A stretch of DNA of 64,000 bases. It comes from MGIIb-O2 sp002494975. GTDB taxonomy: Archaea > Thermoplasmatota > Poseidoniia > Poseidoniales > Thalassarchaeaceae. Under the pieces are notes generated by a model. The model saw only the letters and a list, made by a program, of their open reading frames with translations. It was not told the DNA's origin and did not search any database. Within the stretch, counting starts at the first letter, position 1. Each line of letters starts with the position of its first letter. Positions 44,314 through 53,534 of the stretch are shown piece after piece. The stretch is taken from positions 1-64,000 of the forward strand of contig JAOMRN010000003.1 of the NCBI GenBank assembly GCA_028355015.1, written 5' to 3'. The position numbers and the translations under genes were made by a program.

Positions 44314-45165
44314 ATGGATATTTCTCAGAGAAGAGAAGTAGTTTCTCGATTTCTCCGTAGATGTGTCACATATGCCGATGCATCTATTGAAAGAAAAAAA
44401 TCACGTGGTGGCGATGAAAAAGATATTTCCAATTGGGAAAATTATCGTCAATTCACCTCCTTTTCTGCATCTGAAGTAGAATCGGGTGAACTTGATACTT
44501 GGTTAGAGGACGGTAAATACGAATCGGAACCAGGCGCCTATCTATCATTAGATGGCGAAACCAAGGTTTCTAAATTATCTGAATTATCGCATGAGCAGAG
44601 AAGAAATTGGCTGGCGTCTTTAATGATGCCACGTCCTGTATCTCTGATTGGAACAGTAAGCTCTGAAGGTATACAAAACCTAGCACCAATGTCCTCAATA
44701 GGTGTCGTATCAAATACTCCTCCGTTAATCACCGTTAGTCTTTCAAAGAGTAGAAATGGTCAAGAAAGAGATACTTTAGTTAATTTCCGTAGTTCAGGAG
44801 TAGGTTCATCATGCATGGTATTCATACTTCCTGCTGATCTAGATTCTGCGAAAAACATACAGAAGACTTCTACAAAATTACCTATAGATGAATCAGAGTG
44901 GGAATTAGTCAGTGGAAGCATGCTTTCAAGCGATGATTTACCAATTCTTTCATCAGCAATGGCTGCAATGCAGTGTAAGTTAGTCGAAATTCGTCCATTA
45001 CCAGAGGGTTCTTCAGCATCTTTAGCGATACTTCGCGTTGAGAGTATACTGACATCTGCTAAAATCAATTCTTCAAATATGCCACAAAAATTAATGCAGA
45101 TTAATTTTAATAAATTAGGGCCTAGTTCTAGTAAAAATGATTGGGATTTTGAAGTTTCATACTAA
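44314..45165 (+). CDS. Flavin reductase-like protein with N-terminal extension
   Basis: A 283-residue protein. From about residue 100 it has the split-barrel flavin reductase domain (PF01613): MMPRPVSLIGTVSSEGIQNL, APMSSIGVVSNTPPLITVSL. The first 95 residues are hydrophilic and not part of the standard domain. Such proteins bind FMN and either reduce it or serve as its carrier. The start codon follows the peroxiredoxin stop by 5 bp, so they are probably cotranscribed and may share a redox role. It overlaps the sepF end by four bases. Confidence 0.78.
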   Translation: MDISQRREVVSRFLRRCVTYADASIERKKSRGGDEKDISNWENYRQFTSFSASEVESGELDTWLEDGKYESEPGAYLSLDGETKVSKLSELSHEQRRNWLASLMMPRPVSLIGTVSSEGIQNLAPMSSIGVVSNTPPLITVSLSKSRNGQERDTLVNFRSSGVGSSCMVFILPADLDSAKNIQKTSTKLPIDESEWELVSGSMLSSDDLPILSSAMAAMQCKLVEIRPLPEGSSASLAILRVESILTSAKINSSNMPQKLMQINFNKLGPSSSKNDWDFEVSY

Positions 45166-45647
45166 GAATCCAATTTTATAGGCAGCCCTTCTAAATCTTT
45201 CATGCCTAATCTATGCTTTGTAGTATCTACTCTCATTCCTGAACCAGGTACCATCAATAATGAATCATTTTCATTCAAAGCAAATACTGGGATATCCATT
45301 CTTTCCCCCAAATCTTCTACTTTTCTTTTACAAATATTCTTCTGAGCCGGCATGTGTGCCAATGAACTGATATCTACAAGCAGCATATTCCCTCTTGCTA
45401 ATTCATTTTCTATTCCATCTAGTCGAATCCTATCGTATTCATCAGGCTTCATGTAGATTATATTTCTATAAGCCTGAGGTGTCAATCTTTCAGTTCTTTC
45501 AGACCACAAAATATCACCTAGGTCGTGGAAGTCTGCTCTTGAATTAGATCTCGGCCCTGGATTTGCAGATCCTAAATTTTTCTTGACTATTCTAGGGATT
45601 GTCTTGTTTGGATCAGGTAAACCTAGAAGCTTGAATAGATTGACCAT
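45162..45647 (-). CDS. sepF: Cell division protein SepF, archaeal type
   Basis: A 161-residue SepF-like protein. The N-terminal VNLFKLLGLPDP is an amphipathic segment suited to membrane binding, a Pro/Ser-rich linker follows, and the C-terminal domain (residues 65-145) reads YMKPDEYDRIRLDGIENELA, then GNMLLVDISSLAHMP and FALNENDSLLMVPGSGMRV, the SepF core. Archaeal SepF anchors FtsZ to the membrane, as shown in euryarchaea with FtsZ. It starts 8 bp after the PKD-domain gene on the same strand, so the two form an operon. Confidence 0.85.
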   Translation of the reverse strand: MVNLFKLLGLPDPNKTIPRIVKKNLGSANPGPRSNSRADFHDLGDILWSERTERLTPQAYRNIIYMKPDEYDRIRLDGIENELARGNMLLVDISSLAHMPAQKNICKRKVEDLGERMDIPVFALNENDSLLMVPGSGMRVDTTKHRLGMKDLEGLPIKLDS

Positions 45648-45655
45648 ACAATGTC

Positions 45656-48600
45656 CTATTCCTCTTCCCCAATTAGTTCTTCTATCTCTGACGAGCTCAT
45701 GACTTCATTTACTGAGAGATTTTTATCTTCCAACTCCTTTAGTTTTGCCTTCAATTCTTCCATTTCTTGTAGCATCTCATTTTCAGTAGGATTTATTATT
45801 AAGTCTGAATCAATATCTTTTGAATTCTTATTGTTAGGTTTATTTTTATCCTGTTTTATTCTTTTTTTACTAATTTTTTGCTTTTGTTTATCTTTACTAA
45901 AGGGGTCGAATTCAGGATCGTCAAAAGCATCATCCATTATCATATTCCCTTCAGTTATTGAAGATACTACTAGTGGCATGTTTTTCTTTCTCATTAGTAC
46001 TCCCAAAACCCCAAGAATTGATAATAGTATTATACCAATAAAAATTGGATTTGTTAGAACATCTGAAAGTGCAAATGGTTTTTCTTGAACTTGTATTGTT
46101 ATCCTCATTGAATCTGATGAATCTCCATCATATACAGTTAGTTGAATGGTTGTATCTTTGGCATTGGAAAATGACCATTCAACTATTTTCCCAGTAATGT
46201 CTTGATCATTGCTTTTGTCTCCGTCTCCGTCAGTATCTTTTGAAATATCCATGTCCCACCAGTATTGCATATTATCCATGTCATAAACAGAGTCAGTAGT
46301 TCCATTACCTGTCAAACTAATCATTTCACCAGCAGTCGGCTGGTATTCACTGGTTGTCATACCTACATTAGGCTTCATATTTCTGACATCTATTGATATA
46401 TTTACGGAAGCTATAGCGCCATCATTATCAGTTACATGGAATACAATATGGTCTGGGGCAGTATCAGAATTAGGCCATGCATATTCTAAATAATACGCCT
46501 CGATATCACAATCATCACTCGAATTACCTAAATTATCCGAATTAGAATAAGGATTAATGTCATAACATGGAATGAGGCTTTCCATATCATATATGGTGTC
46601 TTGAACTATAATCGATATCTCCATTTGCTGATCTTCTGCAACAGGCAAGGGTTGAGAAAATGGGCGAATAATAGGTGCGATATTATTTACTTTGAATGGT
46701 ACAGTCATTAAATCAGTACTTTCATTATTATCGTCAAAGACTTGGAATGTTGCAATGTGTTGACCTTCCGTGTTGTAAATATGTTCTATTGAACTTACAA
46801 GACCTTCTTGCTGATTATTAATGCCGGGATAATCTTCTGCATCTGGAGTCCAAACATGCCTTAATGATGACATGTCGTTATCTGAATCTTCAGCCCATCC
46901 TCTTATGGTAAGTTGGTCTCCTTCATTCACTGTATAAAGTCCGAAAGAATTTGTAGTCATCCTATTTCCATCAAATAGGACTTCCCATTCTGGATTGTAA
47001 GGGGCGATATTTGTTACATCTATTGTATATGATTCAGTTGTTACCGCTCCATCGTCGTCCATGGCCTCAACTTCAACGGTATACGGTCCTTCTTGATCTG
47101 GTGTCAATGTACATTTTATGCCCAGATTTCCTTGTTCACAAGGTGCTTTCCAAAAGATATCTACTGGTGCCTGTGGATTAAGAGAATCTAGATCATTCCG
47201 TTCAGTAATTTCGAATGTTATAGGTGATAGTACTGGACTCGTTTCAGAATCAGTAGAAACTGTAATTTCAGGTGCCCTATTAATAATAATAATCTCACTA
47301 CTTACTGAATCAAAATCACTTTCTTCATCTGTAATCACCATATTTACTGTAAAGACACCATCATCATTCCAAGTGTATTCGAAAATACAATCATCTTCCT
47401 GAGATGTTACAATATCTCCTGATAGACTTTCCAGAGAAAAGGTGCAATCTAGAAGCCCTCCATCTGGGTCATAAGAATTAAGCCCGTTAAAAGTCACTTC
47501 ATCAAGAGTCAATGATTCTTCTACAATTGTTAATAATGCGACTGGTATGGCTCCTATGAAAAGACTGAATTCCCCCTCATTATTCGTCAAATCTCCATCG
47601 TCAATTTCAATGTTAAATGACATTAATATGTTTCCAAATGGTTGATTTGCTGGGACTTCCCAAGATACTTCGACTCTTGCTTCTTCGAGGCTGGAAAGTT
47701 GAGGTATATTTGCATTTGAGATTGTACCATCTGGACCTATAATCTGCAAAACAGCAGCTGGAGATAATCTTAATCCTTTATTTAGCACAGGTATACTTGC
47801 AACAAACCTATCTCCTCTAATTCCTGTAAATCCAATATTTTCATCCAAAGTAATTGTTGAATTTTCTCTAATCCTTTCGACTGAAACACCATTTGGATTA
47901 ACATATAAGTCAATTTCAAATACATCCGGGTCGATTGTTACTGTGCTCACTCCTATGATTTTAGTTGATTCTGTATTGGTCCATGCTAATATCCCATGAC
48001 TTCCTAAATCATTTCCTGAGTATGAGTCATCTGCTAGATTTCCGGTGTTTAAAATCACATGTGCAGTTCCATTCGCAGAAGTTACAATACTCTGTATATC
48101 TCCTCCTACTTCATATCTAAACTCCATTTCTTGATTACCTACCGGATTACCATTATTATTTGTCACATTAATCCAAGCCGAAATATCCATATTAATTGGA
48201 GATAATGGATATTCTAAATCAATATTTATTGTCTTTTGCCTACTGGTTGCCTGATATGATGATAGCGAATGAACTGCTGTGAAACCTAAACTTTCTATTG
48301 TTTCCATTTTCACATCTCCTCTAATAGCTGGACAAAACCACTTGTAACCGGTATCATCACCATCTGCATTAGTGCTAGATATATTGTATGAAGTACTGCA
48401 ACCTCCATAATTAACGCCTGAAAAACCTTGGCTGACTACTTCATAATTTGCACTTCTTTGAGATACGCTGTCGTCAGGAATATCTACATAGTCACTTTGA
48501 CCATCATAATTCGTAGTTGCAGTATAATTCTGGCTCCATGATTCTCCAACTGACAACGGGAAGTCATATCCTTCTAATGGGGGCGAATAAGACTGATCTA

Positions 48601-49129
48601 CCTCTAGGGTGCCAACTGAAACATCAACGCACCACCATAAAAAATCTCTACAGAAATTAATATCAATCACCGCATTTTGAGATACAGTTGCAAGATCAGA
48701 GACTCTTACTGTAGAAACAGTACTCATAGTTACTTCTAAATCTCCTGGTTGGCCGTCAAGATTAATACTATTCGCTTCATAATAGCCATCTGATTCAACC
48801 TTGTAAACCAGAGTTGGATTATTATCTACTGTTGTCAAATAAATATCTGTTACCGTACTTTCCAAAGTGCCTGTTAGAGTCTCTAAATCTGTATTTACTC
48901 CTGAATCAACTATGAAATCTACCATGTCTAAGTAACCATTGTAGTTCCACCTGTCATTTACTTTCCAATCCGGGATATCAATTAAGTTTGAACTTCTAGA
49001 TATTGAATCTATGCGTATTTTACTTTCTTCAAGTTCCTCTATCTGATTATCAGGGGCATATATTCCCGAAAATACCGAAATTAATAATAGAAAGGTCAGA
49101 AAATAAACTGTCTCAATCCGAGAGCGCAT
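45656..49129 (-). CDS. Large PKD/Ig-like membrane protein with cytoplasmic coiled-coil tail
   Basis: A 1157-residue protein. A signal peptide (about 1-25) is followed by an N-terminal region with DIPDWKVNDRWNYNGY, beta-rich domains, and from about residue 535 four PKD/Ig-like repeats, marked by NSYDPDGGLLD, EDSDNDMSSLRHVW and similar DPDG-type loops. One transmembrane segment at about 1024-1046 precedes a 111-residue cytoplasmic tail with a Lys-rich stretch and a heptad-like helix, LQEMEELKAKLKELEDK. It could act as a cell-surface adhesin or envelope organiser. The SepF gene follows directly. Function is inferred from layout only. Confidence 0.75.
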   Translation of the reverse strand: MRSRIETVYFLTFLLLISVFSGIYAPDNQIEELEESKIRIDSISRSSNLIDIPDWKVNDRWNYNGYLDMVDFIVDSGVNTDLETLTGTLESTVTDIYLTTVDNNPTLVYKVESDGYYEANSINLDGQPGDLEVTMSTVSTVRVSDLATVSQNAVIDINFCRDFLWWCVDVSVGTLEVDQSYSPPLEGYDFPLSVGESWSQNYTATTNYDGQSDYVDIPDDSVSQRSANYEVVSQGFSGVNYGGCSTSYNISSTNADGDDTGYKWFCPAIRGDVKMETIESLGFTAVHSLSSYQATSRQKTINIDLEYPLSPINMDISAWINVTNNNGNPVGNQEMEFRYEVGGDIQSIVTSANGTAHVILNTGNLADDSYSGNDLGSHGILAWTNTESTKIIGVSTVTIDPDVFEIDLYVNPNGVSVERIRENSTITLDENIGFTGIRGDRFVASIPVLNKGLRLSPAAVLQIIGPDGTISNANIPQLSSLEEARVEVSWEVPANQPFGNILMSFNIEIDDGDLTNNEGEFSLFIGAIPVALLTIVEESLTLDEVTFNGLNSYDPDGGLLDCTFSLESLSGDIVTSQEDDCIFEYTWNDDGVFTVNMVITDEESDFDSVSSEIIIINRAPEITVSTDSETSPVLSPITFEITERNDLDSLNPQAPVDIFWKAPCEQGNLGIKCTLTPDQEGPYTVEVEAMDDDGAVTTESYTIDVTNIAPYNPEWEVLFDGNRMTTNSFGLYTVNEGDQLTIRGWAEDSDNDMSSLRHVWTPDAEDYPGINNQQEGLVSSIEHIYNTEGQHIATFQVFDDNNESTDLMTVPFKVNNIAPIIRPFSQPLPVAEDQQMEISIIVQDTIYDMESLIPCYDINPYSNSDNLGNSSDDCDIEAYYLEYAWPNSDTAPDHIVFHVTDNDGAIASVNISIDVRNMKPNVGMTTSEYQPTAGEMISLTGNGTTDSVYDMDNMQYWWDMDISKDTDGDGDKSNDQDITGKIVEWSFSNAKDTTIQLTVYDGDSSDSMRITIQVQEKPFALSDVLTNPIFIGIILLSILGVLGVLMRKKNMPLVVSSITEGNMIMDDAFDDPEFDPFSKDKQKQKISKKRIKQDKNKPNNKNSKDIDSDLIINPTENEMLQEMEELKAKLKELEDKNLSVNEVMSSSEIEELIGEEE

Positions 49130-49139
49130 AGCGCTCTCG
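49119..49139 (-). promoter_or_regulatory. Hairpin over the PKD gene start codon
   Basis: A perfect 9-bp GC-rich inverted repeat with a 3-nt loop. On the minus strand it reads CGAGAGCGC-TAT-GCGCTCTCG, and the ATG (49129-49127) spans the loop and the start of the 3' arm. In RNA it would hide the start codon; in DNA it could be an operator. Confidence 0.75.
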
Positions 49140-49189
49140 CATAGTTACTCACACATCAATCTCTCGATTGAAGTTTCTCAAATTAAATT

Positions 49190-49948
49190 TCACAGTAAAT
49201 CTGCTAACTCATCTTGTATGAACTGGACTGCTTCAAGAATCTCATCCTTGTGTCTTGCACCAGTAATAACCATCTTTCCACTTCCGAAAATTAGGCATAC
49301 AACTTTAGGGTAATCTAATCTGTAAATAAGTCCAGGGAATTGTTCTGGCTCATACTCTACTTTGTCGAAAGGTAAGTGGAAGGTCAGATTATTTAGATTC
49401 AACTTTCTTGGAAGTGCAGCTAAAGGTTCTCCTTGTCTAATTCCACGGATTCGGTCATCATTTGCTTCAACTTCTTCATCTGTTGCGGCTCTAATTGCTC
49501 CTCCTTCTAAATCAATGACACGTGTATTGTTATCATCCATTCTGGCGGTTCCATTATAGTCTTCTGGATAGAACAGAGAGTATGTAGCTACCATATTTTG
49601 AACTTCTATTTCAACATCCTTTAAGTCCCATGTGTCAATTCCTGCATTCTGTAAATCAGCAGTCATTCTTTCGATACCTGTGTGGATATTTTGTTCATTC
49701 TTTCCACCTGTGCAAACTGCTCTTCCTGAACGGAACATAAGGATTGCAAGTTTTGGGTCAACGACTCTGTAAACAACCCCTGGGAACTGTTCAGGTTCAT
49801 ACTCACAATTCAGCTGAATTGCGATATCCGGAAGATCTAGTTCTTCCGCGACTCGGGTTGATGCAACTACATTCACTACAGTTAGGCGTTCTTCGTCACT
49901 AAGCATATCATTCGCACTTATGTCCCCCTTATAAAGAATAGTTGTCAT
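49190..49948 (-). CDS. tbp: TATA-binding protein with a large insertion in repeat 2
   Basis: A 252-residue TBP, against about 185 in most archaea. Repeat 1 (residues 20-100) has VVNVVASTRV, EYEPEQFPGVVYR and MFRSGRAVCTGGK; repeat 2 has VQNMVATYSL, KLNLNNLTFHLPFDK, EYEPEQFPGLIYR and IFGSGKMVITG. The four intercalating Phe positions are kept. About 55 residues are inserted between ATYSL and KLNLN (49406-49575), in the S1'-H1' loop, an acidic, mostly hydrophilic stretch. Start ATG 49948. TBP is essential for transcription initiation; 39 bp upstream on the same strand is mevalonate kinase. Confidence 0.93.
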   Translation of the reverse strand: MTTILYKGDISANDMLSDEERLTVVNVVASTRVAEELDLPDIAIQLNCEYEPEQFPGVVYRVVDPKLAILMFRSGRAVCTGGKNEQNIHTGIERMTADLQNAGIDTWDLKDVEIEVQNMVATYSLFYPEDYNGTARMDDNNTRVIDLEGGAIRAATDEEVEANDDRIRGIRQGEPLAALPRKLNLNNLTFHLPFDKVEYEPEQFPGLIYRLDYPKVVCLIFGSGKMVITGARHKDEILEAVQFIQDELADLL

Positions 49949-49987
49949 TAAATCGAACAAAAGTCCGATTTCAAGCGATTAATTCGG

Positions 49988-50986
49988 TCAATTTCCTCTC
50001 AGATGAGCACCCTTGGAACCAAATTTGGAGATTAATGGTTTACCTCCGCATATTTCAATTTCTTGAGCTACTCTTTCTGGATTATTTGTCAAGGCAACCA
50101 TACATCCTCCACCTCCTGCTCCAGTCAGTTTTGAACCGAATGAGTGTTGTCTAGTCATAGATACCATATTATCTAATGCCGGAGTACTAACTCCAAGAAT
50201 CTTTAATTTCTCATGACAACTATTCATTGCTATGCCAACGGCCTCTAAACTCCCTAATTCTAGAGCTTTAAGACCCGCTTTTGTAATGTTTTCAATTGCT
50301 TCCATCTCATCATAAAGTTCTGGGTTTTCTTTCAATCTACTAGCCACCCCAGATACCATGTCGCCAGTAGGTGATGCTTCTCCAGTAAATCCCAGAACTA
50401 GCCAAGAATTAATTATTTTCTCATGTAAATCAATACTGTGTATTGACCATTTTCTCTCCCCCTCTGGCGTCATCAGGCTAGTATCAAAAACATGCTCCCA
50501 ATCCTCATTTTTTTCACCCGAAACTACGACGCAACCTCCCAATGAACTAGCCGCTGAATCGGTGGGGCTGGCTCTTCCTGATTGAGCGCTGGCTTCTGCC
50601 GAATGACCTATTTTAGCCAATTCTATGCGATCAATTTTTTCTTCAGGTTTTGTTAATTTATGGAGGGCGGCTCCCATTGCATTTGATAATGCGGCACTAG
50701 ATCCAAGTCCTGCTGCAGAAAACAAATCAGATTCAATATTTATTCTTAGAGGGGGGCCATCATAATCAAAAATATCATTAATAATATGGTGGATATGTGG
50801 ATTTTTTTCTTCTTGATATTTCATATATTCATTTGCATAGTATGAATTTTTAATTCCCCATTCATCAGAAAAATCTAGTTTTACTTCTACTCCTGCATCG
50901 ATTGCTACTGCTACTGCAGGATGCCCATAGACTACTGCATGCTCTCCAAATAAGATACACTTCCCGGGTGCGAAGGCAGTTGCCAT
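49988..50986 (-). CDS. mvk: Mevalonate kinase
   Basis: A 332-residue GHMP kinase. FAPGKCILFGEHAVVYGHPA near residue 5 is the mevalonate kinase signature, SAAGLGSSAALSNAMGAALH near 90 is the ATP loop, and GSKLTGAGGGGCMVAL near 283 is the C-terminal motif. It phosphorylates mevalonate in archaeal isoprenoid lipid synthesis. The start is ATG 50986 (MATAFAPGK); the longer frame adds 15 residues with no homology. The TAACCGATTGA element is 45 bp upstream. Confidence 0.95.
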   Translation of the reverse strand: MATAFAPGKCILFGEHAVVYGHPAVAVAIDAGVEVKLDFSDEWGIKNSYYANEYMKYQEEKNPHIHHIINDIFDYDGPPLRINIESDLFSAAGLGSSAALSNAMGAALHKLTKPEEKIDRIELAKIGHSAEASAQSGRASPTDSAASSLGGCVVVSGEKNEDWEHVFDTSLMTPEGERKWSIHSIDLHEKIINSWLVLGFTGEASPTGDMVSGVASRLKENPELYDEMEAIENITKAGLKALELGSLEAVGIAMNSCHEKLKILGVSTPALDNMVSMTRQHSFGSKLTGAGGGGCMVALTNNPERVAQEIEICGGKPLISKFGSKGAHLRGN

Positions 50987-51031
50987 GACTATCGGTGATG
51001 GGTATAGGAAATTAGTATTGGGTACGTTCAA

Positions 51032-51042
51032 TCAATCGGTTA
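51032..51042 (-). promoter_or_regulatory. Candidate promoter element TAACCGATTGA before mevalonate kinase
   Basis: Third copy, differing by one base, 45 bp before ATG 50986. It also falls within the divergent gap before the FadF-like gene. Confidence 0.3.
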
Positions 51043-51089
51043 ATTGAAAGTGCGGTTTCTCTTCCGAGGCACATTCGGGGTAACTCAAG

Positions 51090-53102
51090 ATGGAAATGAT
51101 GCACCCTTTAGAAATGCAATACGGGCCTGTTGACGGCTGGATTATACTTCTTTTGATGGGTGGTTTATCTATCTCATTTTTCATATATCAAGTAGTGAAA
51201 GCGACTAGATTAGTAATGTTAGGAGCTCCAGACAATAGATTTGATTCTTGGGGTATTAGAATTAAAGAAATGCTGGTGGGCTGGCTAGGTCAAAAGAAAG
51301 TGCTCAGAGATAAGGTGGCAGGAACGATGCACGTCCTAATGTTCTGGGGTTTCCTCATGCTTGGAAGCGATATGTTAGATCTTGTAAGTGCAAATTATTT
51401 CTCAGATAAAATATTGCCCGAATTCCTTAATAATCCTTGGAATGGAATTGTAGAATTAGGGTACATGACCGCTCTCTTGGGTGCCTTAGCTGCCTTGACT
51501 AGAAGGGTACTTTTCACCCCTGAAAAACTCAAAGGTAAATCTCAATTAGAAGGTAATTTTATTCTAGTTTTAATTTTGACAATAACCTCTACTTCTTTCA
51601 TCATTGAGTCCTCTGAGAATCCTTCTTCAATATGGGAGCCTCTTGGCCATTGGGTCTCTGGTCTTGGTTTATCTGAAAATTTCATAGTAGCATCTTATTG
51701 GGCTCACATGATTTCGATTTGTTGCTTCTTAGTATTAATTCCTGTATCTAAGCATATGCATCTAGTTATGGCAATACCAAACGTATTCTTTCATGATACG
51801 CAAGCACTTGGTAAAATGCGTCCTCTTGCGATAGGAGATGATGGCAAAGCGGTTCCTCTAGAAGATCTTGATATCGATTCTTTTGGAGTTAGTACGTTTG
51901 ATCAATATACTTGGAGGCAGATTATTGATGGATGGTCATGTACATCATGTGCGCGATGCCAGGACGTTTGTCCCGCTTATGAATCGGGCAAAGGCTTGAA
52001 TCCAATGCAAGTAATCCATGATGTCAGGAACTATGCAAATGAATATGCTCCAATTCTCTTGAAGGGTGAAAATCCGGAGGAAACAATGTTAGCAAGAATC
52101 ACCAGTGAGGCAGTTTGGGCGTGTACAACTTGTAACGCCTGTGTAGATATATGCCCTCTGTACATTGAACATGTCCCGAAACTAACAGAATTGAGAAGAA
52201 ATGCTATGATGGAAACAATGGATTATCCTGAAGAACTAAATGTTGCTATGGGTAATCTAGAATCTGCATCTAATCCATATGGTTTTGGCCCACATGAGAG
52301 GGCAGACTGGGCTTCTGATTTAGATGTCAAAGTAGGTCAGCCAGCAGAATATATTTATTTCGTAGGATGCGCAGCTAGTTTTGATGAAAGAAATCAAAAA
52401 GTAGCACGTGCAACAATTTCTCTGATGAAAGAGGCAGGATTAGATGTTGGAATCTTAGGGATGCAAGAAGGTTGTTCAGGTGATCCTGCAAGAAGAGCAG
52501 GTAACGAATACTTATTCCAAATGTTGGCTGAAACAAATATTACGACATTCCAAGAATTAGGTGTTAAAAGAATCGTTGCCTCTTGTCCTCATTGCTTCCA
52601 TACTCTAGGGAAAGAGTATGCAGATTATGGTGCTGATGAGTTAGAAGTATTCCATCATACAGAAATCATGGCAAAACTACAGGAAGAAGGAAAACTTCCT
52701 GAATTTGATAAAGATGGCACGAGTATCACTTATCATGACCCTTGCTATCTTGGTAGGATAGGAGACGTTATTGATGAACCTAGATCTGTATTAGGGGGTA
52801 TTGATGTTGAAGTAGAGAGACATGGAAAAGATTCTTTTTGTTGCGGAGCGGGTGGCGCTCAGATGTGGATGGAAGAGGATTCTGATAAACGAGTCAATAA
52901 GATTCGCGCAGAAGAGATAGCAGCAACTGGTTGTGAAACAGTTGCAATAGGCTGCCCCTTTTGTTCAGTTATGGTAAAAGACGGATTAGACTCAGTAGGT
53001 TCTGACATGGATGTAAAAGATGTTGCAGAACTACTTTGGGAGCAGATTGTTGCTAGAGACGAAGAAATTCATGCGACGGCAAGTTTGAGTAATGAATCAT
53101 GA
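51090..53102 (+). CDS. FadF-like Fe-S oxidoreductase, probable ETF:quinone electron carrier
   Basis: A 670-residue protein. The N-terminal 240 residues form five or six membrane segments of the nitrate reductase gamma type, with His residues suited to heme. Next come two [4Fe-4S] motifs, SCTSCARCQDVCP near residue 290 and CTTCNACVDICP near 350, then two CCG domains: CSGD/CPHCFH near 465-510 and DPCYLGR, FCCGAGGAQMW, CPFCS near 550-630. This layout matches B. subtilis FadF and other oxidoreductases that accept electrons from ETF. It would link acyl-CoA dehydrogenase to quinone. It is divergent from mevalonate kinase. Confidence 0.85.
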   Translation: MEMMHPLEMQYGPVDGWIILLLMGGLSISFFIYQVVKATRLVMLGAPDNRFDSWGIRIKEMLVGWLGQKKVLRDKVAGTMHVLMFWGFLMLGSDMLDLVSANYFSDKILPEFLNNPWNGIVELGYMTALLGALAALTRRVLFTPEKLKGKSQLEGNFILVLILTITSTSFIIESSENPSSIWEPLGHWVSGLGLSENFIVASYWAHMISICCFLVLIPVSKHMHLVMAIPNVFFHDTQALGKMRPLAIGDDGKAVPLEDLDIDSFGVSTFDQYTWRQIIDGWSCTSCARCQDVCPAYESGKGLNPMQVIHDVRNYANEYAPILLKGENPEETMLARITSEAVWACTTCNACVDICPLYIEHVPKLTELRRNAMMETMDYPEELNVAMGNLESASNPYGFGPHERADWASDLDVKVGQPAEYIYFVGCAASFDERNQKVARATISLMKEAGLDVGILGMQEGCSGDPARRAGNEYLFQMLAETNITTFQELGVKRIVASCPHCFHTLGKEYADYGADELEVFHHTEIMAKLQEEGKLPEFDKDGTSITYHDPCYLGRIGDVIDEPRSVLGGIDVEVERHGKDSFCCGAGGAQMWMEEDSDKRVNKIRAEEIAATGCETVAIGCPFCSVMVKDGLDSVGSDMDVKDVAELLWEQIVARDEEIHATASLSNES

Positions 53103-53136
53103 GTATAATCTTAAAGTCTGTCTCATTCGACCAACT

Positions 53137-53532
53137 ATGAGTGATGAATTCAAATTTATGAGGACTTCTGTTCCAAACTTTGCAATCATATGTGGCGGCC
53201 TTCTTGTTATGTCTGGTATCGCCTCATATCTAATCAGCGATACGGGTAGTTTAACAGCGTTAATACCATCTATTTTTGGTGCTCCATTAATAATTTTAGG
53301 CCTTCTTTCAAATAAAAATATATCTAATAAGCATCATTATATGCATGCTTCAATGGTTTTTGCTCTTATTTCAGTAATGGGTGGCCTAAGGATATTTTCA
53401 ACATGGTCAGATGCAAGTGATTTAACAATATTTTCCCATCTATTTTTGATAATAATTGGAGTTACATTTATGATTTCTGGAATACTTTCTTTCAGACATG
53501 CGAGGAAGTTGAGAGAGTCACTGGGTGAATAA
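53137..53532 (+). CDS. Membrane protein with four hydrophobic segments
   Basis: Unrecognised 131-residue protein with hydrophobic segments near 15-35, 43-60, 75-92 and 101-120. It follows the FadF-like gene after 34 bp and precedes the C26 amidotransferase gene by 2 bp, so it is probably in one operon. The open frame starts 15 codons earlier, overlapping the FadF-like gene, but ATG 53137 is the more likely start. Confidence 0.6.
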   Translation: MSDEFKFMRTSVPNFAIICGGLLVMSGIASYLISDTGSLTALIPSIFGAPLIILGLLSNKNISNKHHYMHASMVFALISVMGGLRIFSTWSDASDLTIFSHLFLIIIGVTFMISGILSFRHARKLRESLGE

Positions 53533-53534
53533 AA

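Noticed and set aside
45651..46088. 145-residue Ser/Phe-rich open frame antisense to the PKD protein tail
   Set aside because: The repetitive Ser/Phe composition mirrors the Glu/Lys codons of the coiled-coil tail on the other strand.
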